DNA from: Paucimonas sp.
Lineage (GTDB): Bacteria; Pseudomonadota; Gammaproteobacteria; Burkholderiales; Burkholderiaceae_D
Reading direction: 5' to 3'
NCBI GenBank assembly: GCA_029266815.1
Contig: JAQSWC010000087.1
Location: 1 to 9,337 of the forward strand
DNA length: 9,337 nucleotides
Part shown: piece after piece, positions 7,301 to 9,337 of the stretch
Layout: each line of letters starts with the position of its first letter
Numbering within the stretch: position 1 is the first letter of the stretch
Notes under the pieces: model-generated
The model's input: only the letters and a program-made list of their open reading frames with translations
The model's database searches: none
Told to the model about the DNA's origin: nothing
Translations under genes and position numbers: made by a program

Positions 7301-8270
7301 GGAGTTTGGCGGCAAGGCACGAGCGAGTTTCCAGAAGCTTGCCGAGAGCACGGCGGTCGTGTCCGCCGATGAACCGGCGCCGCAGCCCAAAAGCCCGACG
7401 TTAGGTGCAAATACTCCTGCCGTCCAGCACGAGAACCTCACCACATGGAGCTTCGGCGAGCTGCCCGAACTGCTGGAAATCCAGCAAGGCAAGCAGACGT
7501 TGATCGGTTTCCCTGCGCTGGTGGACAAGGGCACACACTGCAATATCGAGGTCTTCGACGATCCGAACGAAGCTGCGCGCATCCACCGCATCGGCTTGCG
7601 CCGCCTTTTCGCGCTGCAACTGAAGGAGCAGTTGAAATATCTGGAGAAAAATATCCCCGGCCTGCAGCAGATGGGCATGCAGTTCATGACGCTGGGCACG
7701 CAGGAGGAGTTGCGTGACCAGATCCTTGATGCCGCGCTCGATCGCGCCTGCTTGCAGGACCCGCTGCCGAGGAACAGCGGCGAATTCAACACGCGCAAGG
7801 ATGAAGGCAAATCGCGCCTGACGCTGCTGGCGAACGAGATTGCCCGCCTGGCAGGCCAGATACTTGCCGACTATCACACGCTCCCGAAGAAGCTGCAGGG
7901 CATCAAGGCGCATGCGCAAACCCATGCCGACATCCAGGCACAGTTGCAGGCCTTGGTGTCGAAGCGATTCATCGCCGACAACGATTACATGCAGCTCTCG
8001 CATTTCCCACGCTACCTGAAGGCAATCAATGTCCGCACCGACAAACTGCGTGCCGACCCGGTGCGTGACCAGCGGCTGATGGCCGAATGGAACCAGGTGG
8101 CCCAGCCCTGGCAGCGCGCCTTGAAAGGCAGGAGTGCGGATGCGAAGATGGTCGAATTCCGCTGGTTGCTGGAAGAATTGCGGGTCTCTCTCTTCGCGCA
8201 GGAGCTGCGCACGCCAATGCCCGTGTCGGTCAAGCGGCTGCAAAAAATCTGGGAATCGATGCAACGGTAG
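4368..8270 (+). CDS. hrpA: ATP-dependent DEAH-box RNA helicase HrpA
   Basis: From the ATG at 4368 the protein has 1300 residues, the length of E. coli HrpA. It is a cytoplasmic 3'-5' RNA helicase of the DEAH/DExH group; in E. coli it has been linked to mRNA processing and to rescue of stalled or collided ribosomes (from memory). The helicase core is intact: motif I GETGSGKTTQ (67-76), Ia TQPRR (95-99), II DEAH (164-167), III SAT (196-198), V TNVAETS (332-338) and VI QRAGRCGR (379-386). Winged-helix/HA2 and OB-fold regions follow. The long C-terminal region typical of proteobacterial HrpA reaches 'FRWLLEELRVSLFAQELRT'. A Pro/Ala/Ser-rich linker sits at about 992-1017. The N-terminal extension before motif I is shorter than in E. 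coli. The frame is open upstream to 3864, but that part lies antisense to argA. The Shine-Dalgarno is weak (GGCCGGGAC). Confidence 0.97.
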   Translation: MSASKHSEKTTPLRAVPPGKKSRPHPPKAIERNPIPVITYPEELPVSGRRHEIAEALKSHQVVIISGETGSGKTTQLPKICLELGRGQNGLIGHTQPRRIAASSTAKRIAQELGSPLGEHVGFKVRFTDTLSAGASVKLMTDGILLAETQTDPLLKQYDTIIIDEAHERSLNIDFLLGYLKQLLPKRRDLKIIITSATIDAERFARHFGGEERKVPVIEVSGRLYPVEVRYRPIESEQKSEARASATAAQKSREQRDLMDAVVDAVDELARIGHGDVLVFLPGEREIRDAAEALRKHHPPHVEILPLFARLSAQEQERVFKPSNARRIVLATNVAETSLTVPGIRYVVDAGLARVKRYSYRNKVEQLQIEPVAQSAANQRAGRCGRVAAGVCIRLYDEQDFLQRPKFTEPEILRSSLAAVILRMKSLHLADVETFPFIEPPQGRAIADGYQLLQELGAVDDDNRLTAIGKQLGKLPLDPRVGRMILAANDNACLTEMLIIASALSVQDPRDRPMEAQDAADNAHKKFADEKSEFLSYLKIWKWFEEAIEHKKSNKQLQDNCRANFLSQLRLREWRDVHSQLLTIVKEQGWRLNEAPATYEQLHMALLVGLLGNIGYKADDEPHYLGARGIKYFIWPGSSLVKKAGKWIMAAELVDTTRLYARCVAQIQPQWLERVAGHLLKKSWGEPRWEKRGAQVTASERATLYGLVVYSQRRINFGHINPQEAREVFIREALVAGEFETREAFFVHNQRLIREIENLEHKSRRLDVLVDEELIAAFYDKLIPQSIHNGHDFDKWYKEASAKNAKLLYLNRDDLMRHEAAGVTTDLFPKKMTVAGADLMLTYHFEPGSLRDGVTLTVPLYSLNQVSIERCEWLVPGMLKEKVHLLLKSLPQKLRRHCVPLPDYAAAFCDRIEERHAFGKGSLLDAIIADIRAQTTVMLKTTDFKFETLPAHHFMNFKVVDEHGRQLEMGRNLGTLQAEFGGKARASFQKLAESTAVVSADEPAPQPKSPTLGANTPAVQHENLTTWSFGELPELLEIQQGKQTLIGFPALVDKGTHCNIEVFDDPNEAARIHRIGLRRLFALQLKEQLKYLEKNIPGLQQMGMQFMTLGTQEELRDQILDAALDRACLQDPLPRNSGEFNTRKDEGKSRLTLLANEIARLAGQILADYHTLPKKLQGIKAHAQTHADIQAQLQALVSKRFIADNDYMQLSHFPRYLKAINVRTDKLRADPVRDQRLMAEWNQVAQPWQRALKGRSADAKMVEFRWLLEELRVSLFAQELRTPMPVSVKRLQKIWESMQR

Positions 8271-8305
8271 ATGCCTGACCGTTCCTACTTTAGAAGTCGT
8301 GTGCC

Positions 8306-9334
8306 ATGGACAGTATTGATTTTGACGTATTGAAAACCTGTGAGCGCTGGATTGCGCAGGGCAGGCGCTGTGAGCTCGTGACGGTCATCAAGACGTGGGG
8401 ATCGAGTCCACGGCCGGAAGGTGCAATGCTGGCGCTGTGCGAGGACGGGCGCATGACGGGTTCGGTTTCCGGCGGGTGCATCGAGGATGACCTGATCGAC
8501 AAGGTCCGGCGCGAAGGGATGACACGGACTGCACCGGAAATCGTCACCTACGGCATTACCGCCGACCAGGCACACCGCTTCGGGCTGCCCTGCGGAGGCA
8601 CATTGCAGCTCGCCATTGAGCCCCTGTCGGCCAAGAGCCGCATCGGCGACGTGCTGCAGGCGCTGGCCCAGCGGGAACTGGTGGCGCGTAGAATCAACCT
8701 GCAAACCGGTGACGCGAGCCTAAGCCCGGCGTCGCCAAGCATGCAGTTACAGGTGTCCGGATCGGTTCTGACGACGATACACGGGCCGCGCTGGCGCCTG
8801 CTGCTGATAGGAGCCGGGCAGCTGTCCGCCTTCCTCGCCGAAGTGGCCACCGGCATGGATTACCAAGTGACGGTGTGTGACCCACGCGAGGAATACCGCG
8901 CCGACTGGCACGTTGCCGGCGTCGATTTACTGCATGAAATGCCGGACGACGCGGTACTTCACATGAAGCCGGACAGTCGCACTGCGATCGTGGCGCTGAC
9001 CCATGATCCCAAGCTGGACGATCTCGCCCTGATGGAGGCACTGAAATCGGACGCTTTTTATGTGGGCGCAATCGGTTCGCGCGCCAACCATGCAAAAAGG
9101 CGCGAACGCCTGCGTGAATTCGACCTGGCGGACGCTCAGCTCGCCGGTCTGCATGGACCGGTAGGGTTGCATATCGGCAGCAAAACCCCCGCCGAAATCG
9201 CGATTTCCATCCTGGCCGAAATGACGGCGGTGAAGAACGGGATTGTGCTTCCGGCCCAGGCACTGTTGAGACATGCATCGGAGAGAGCCGGCCCCGGCAA
9301 CCCCTCGGCTTGCGTTCCCGAGGCACATTCTTGA
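8306..9334 (+). CDS. XdhC/CoxI-family molybdenum cofactor maturation protein
   Basis: XdhC-type proteins bind molybdenum cofactor, promote its sulfuration and hand it to xanthine dehydrogenase or related hydroxylases in the cytoplasm. This copy has 342 residues and both domains. The N-terminal XdhC_CoxI domain (about 8-105) has GSSPRPEGAM (32-41), SGGCIE (55-60) and GLPCGG (93-98) with conserved cysteines. The C-terminal Rossmann-like XdhC_C domain (about 163-310) has LLLIGAGQLS (166-174), 'VTVCDPREEY', VALTHDPKLDD and VGAIGSRANHAKRRERL. The C-terminal 20 residues look disordered. It starts 35 bases after hrpA in the same direction, so cotranscription is possible, but no functional link to hrpA is known to me. 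A weak AGAAG lies upstream of the ATG. No molybdenum hydroxylase subunits are visible, and the window ends three bases after the stop. The exact client enzyme cannot be told from this sequence, so no gene symbol is given. Confidence 0.93.
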   Translation: MDSIDFDVLKTCERWIAQGRRCELVTVIKTWGSSPRPEGAMLALCEDGRMTGSVSGGCIEDDLIDKVRREGMTRTAPEIVTYGITADQAHRFGLPCGGTLQLAIEPLSAKSRIGDVLQALAQRELVARRINLQTGDASLSPASPSMQLQVSGSVLTTIHGPRWRLLLIGAGQLSAFLAEVATGMDYQVTVCDPREEYRADWHVAGVDLLHEMPDDAVLHMKPDSRTAIVALTHDPKLDDLALMEALKSDAFYVGAIGSRANHAKRRERLREFDLADAQLAGLHGPVGLHIGSKTPAEIAISILAEMTAVKNGIVLPAQALLRHASERAGPGNPSACVPEAHS

Positions 9335-9337
9335 GTC

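Noticed and set aside
7401..8264. 287-codon frame antisense to hrpA
   Set aside because: It is a shadow of the strongly conserved HrpA C-terminal region. Its composition (Gln/Leu/Arg-rich) is typical of antisense frames in GC-rich genes. Similar long antisense frames at 5490-6176 and 6282-6899 were rejected for the same reason.
1..9337. CRISPR array, tRNA, rRNA or phage genes
   Set aside because: No regularly spaced direct repeats, no tRNA-like cloverleaf, no rRNA signature and no phage proteins were seen on either strand.

Overview
The window most likely comes from a Gram-negative proteobacterium, probably a betaproteobacterium (Burkholderiales or Nitrosomonadales type). This rests on recalled family resemblance: a classical two-domain N-acetylglutamate synthase (ArgA), a YggX iron-trafficking protein, a full-length proteobacterial HrpA helicase with its long C-terminal region, and divergent argA and hrpA. 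No database search was possible, so the taxonomy is an inference. Most of the window is chromosomal housekeeping sequence.

Layout from left to right. Positions 1-453 (minus) hold the N-terminus of a membrane-anchored sensor with a probable Cache domain, cut by the window edge. A gap of 300 bases follows, with a possible sigma70-type promoter for that gene. Positions 754-1806 (minus) encode a PAS-GGDEF diguanylate cyclase with intact GGEEF and RxxD sites. Divergent from it is rpiA (1904-2424, plus), which is broken: an internal frame-disrupting deletion removes about 46 codons, while the original C-terminal codons and a probable intrinsic terminator survive downstream in another frame. yggX (2438-2710, minus) converges on it.

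Between yggX and argA lies a 271-base candidate miniature inverted-repeat element (2765-3035). It has near-perfect 30-base terminal inverted repeats, TA at both outer ends and nested internal hairpins. Its right end supplies the stop codon of argA. argA (3033-4343, minus) and hrpA (4368-8270, plus) are divergent with only 24 bases between their starts. That gap contains a perfect palindrome that reads as TATAAT on both strands. hrpA is followed after 35 bases by a complete XdhC/CoxI-family gene (8306-9334) in the same direction.

The genes do not form one pathway. They cover signalling (sensor and c-di-GMP synthase), pentose phosphate metabolism (rpiA), iron and oxidative stress (yggX), arginine biosynthesis (argA), RNA and ribosome quality control (hrpA) and molybdenum-cofactor enzyme maturation (XdhC family). 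I see no convincing new multi-gene system. The points most worth a second look are the disrupted rpiA, the MITE-like element that ends argA, and the very compact argA/hrpA divergent start region.
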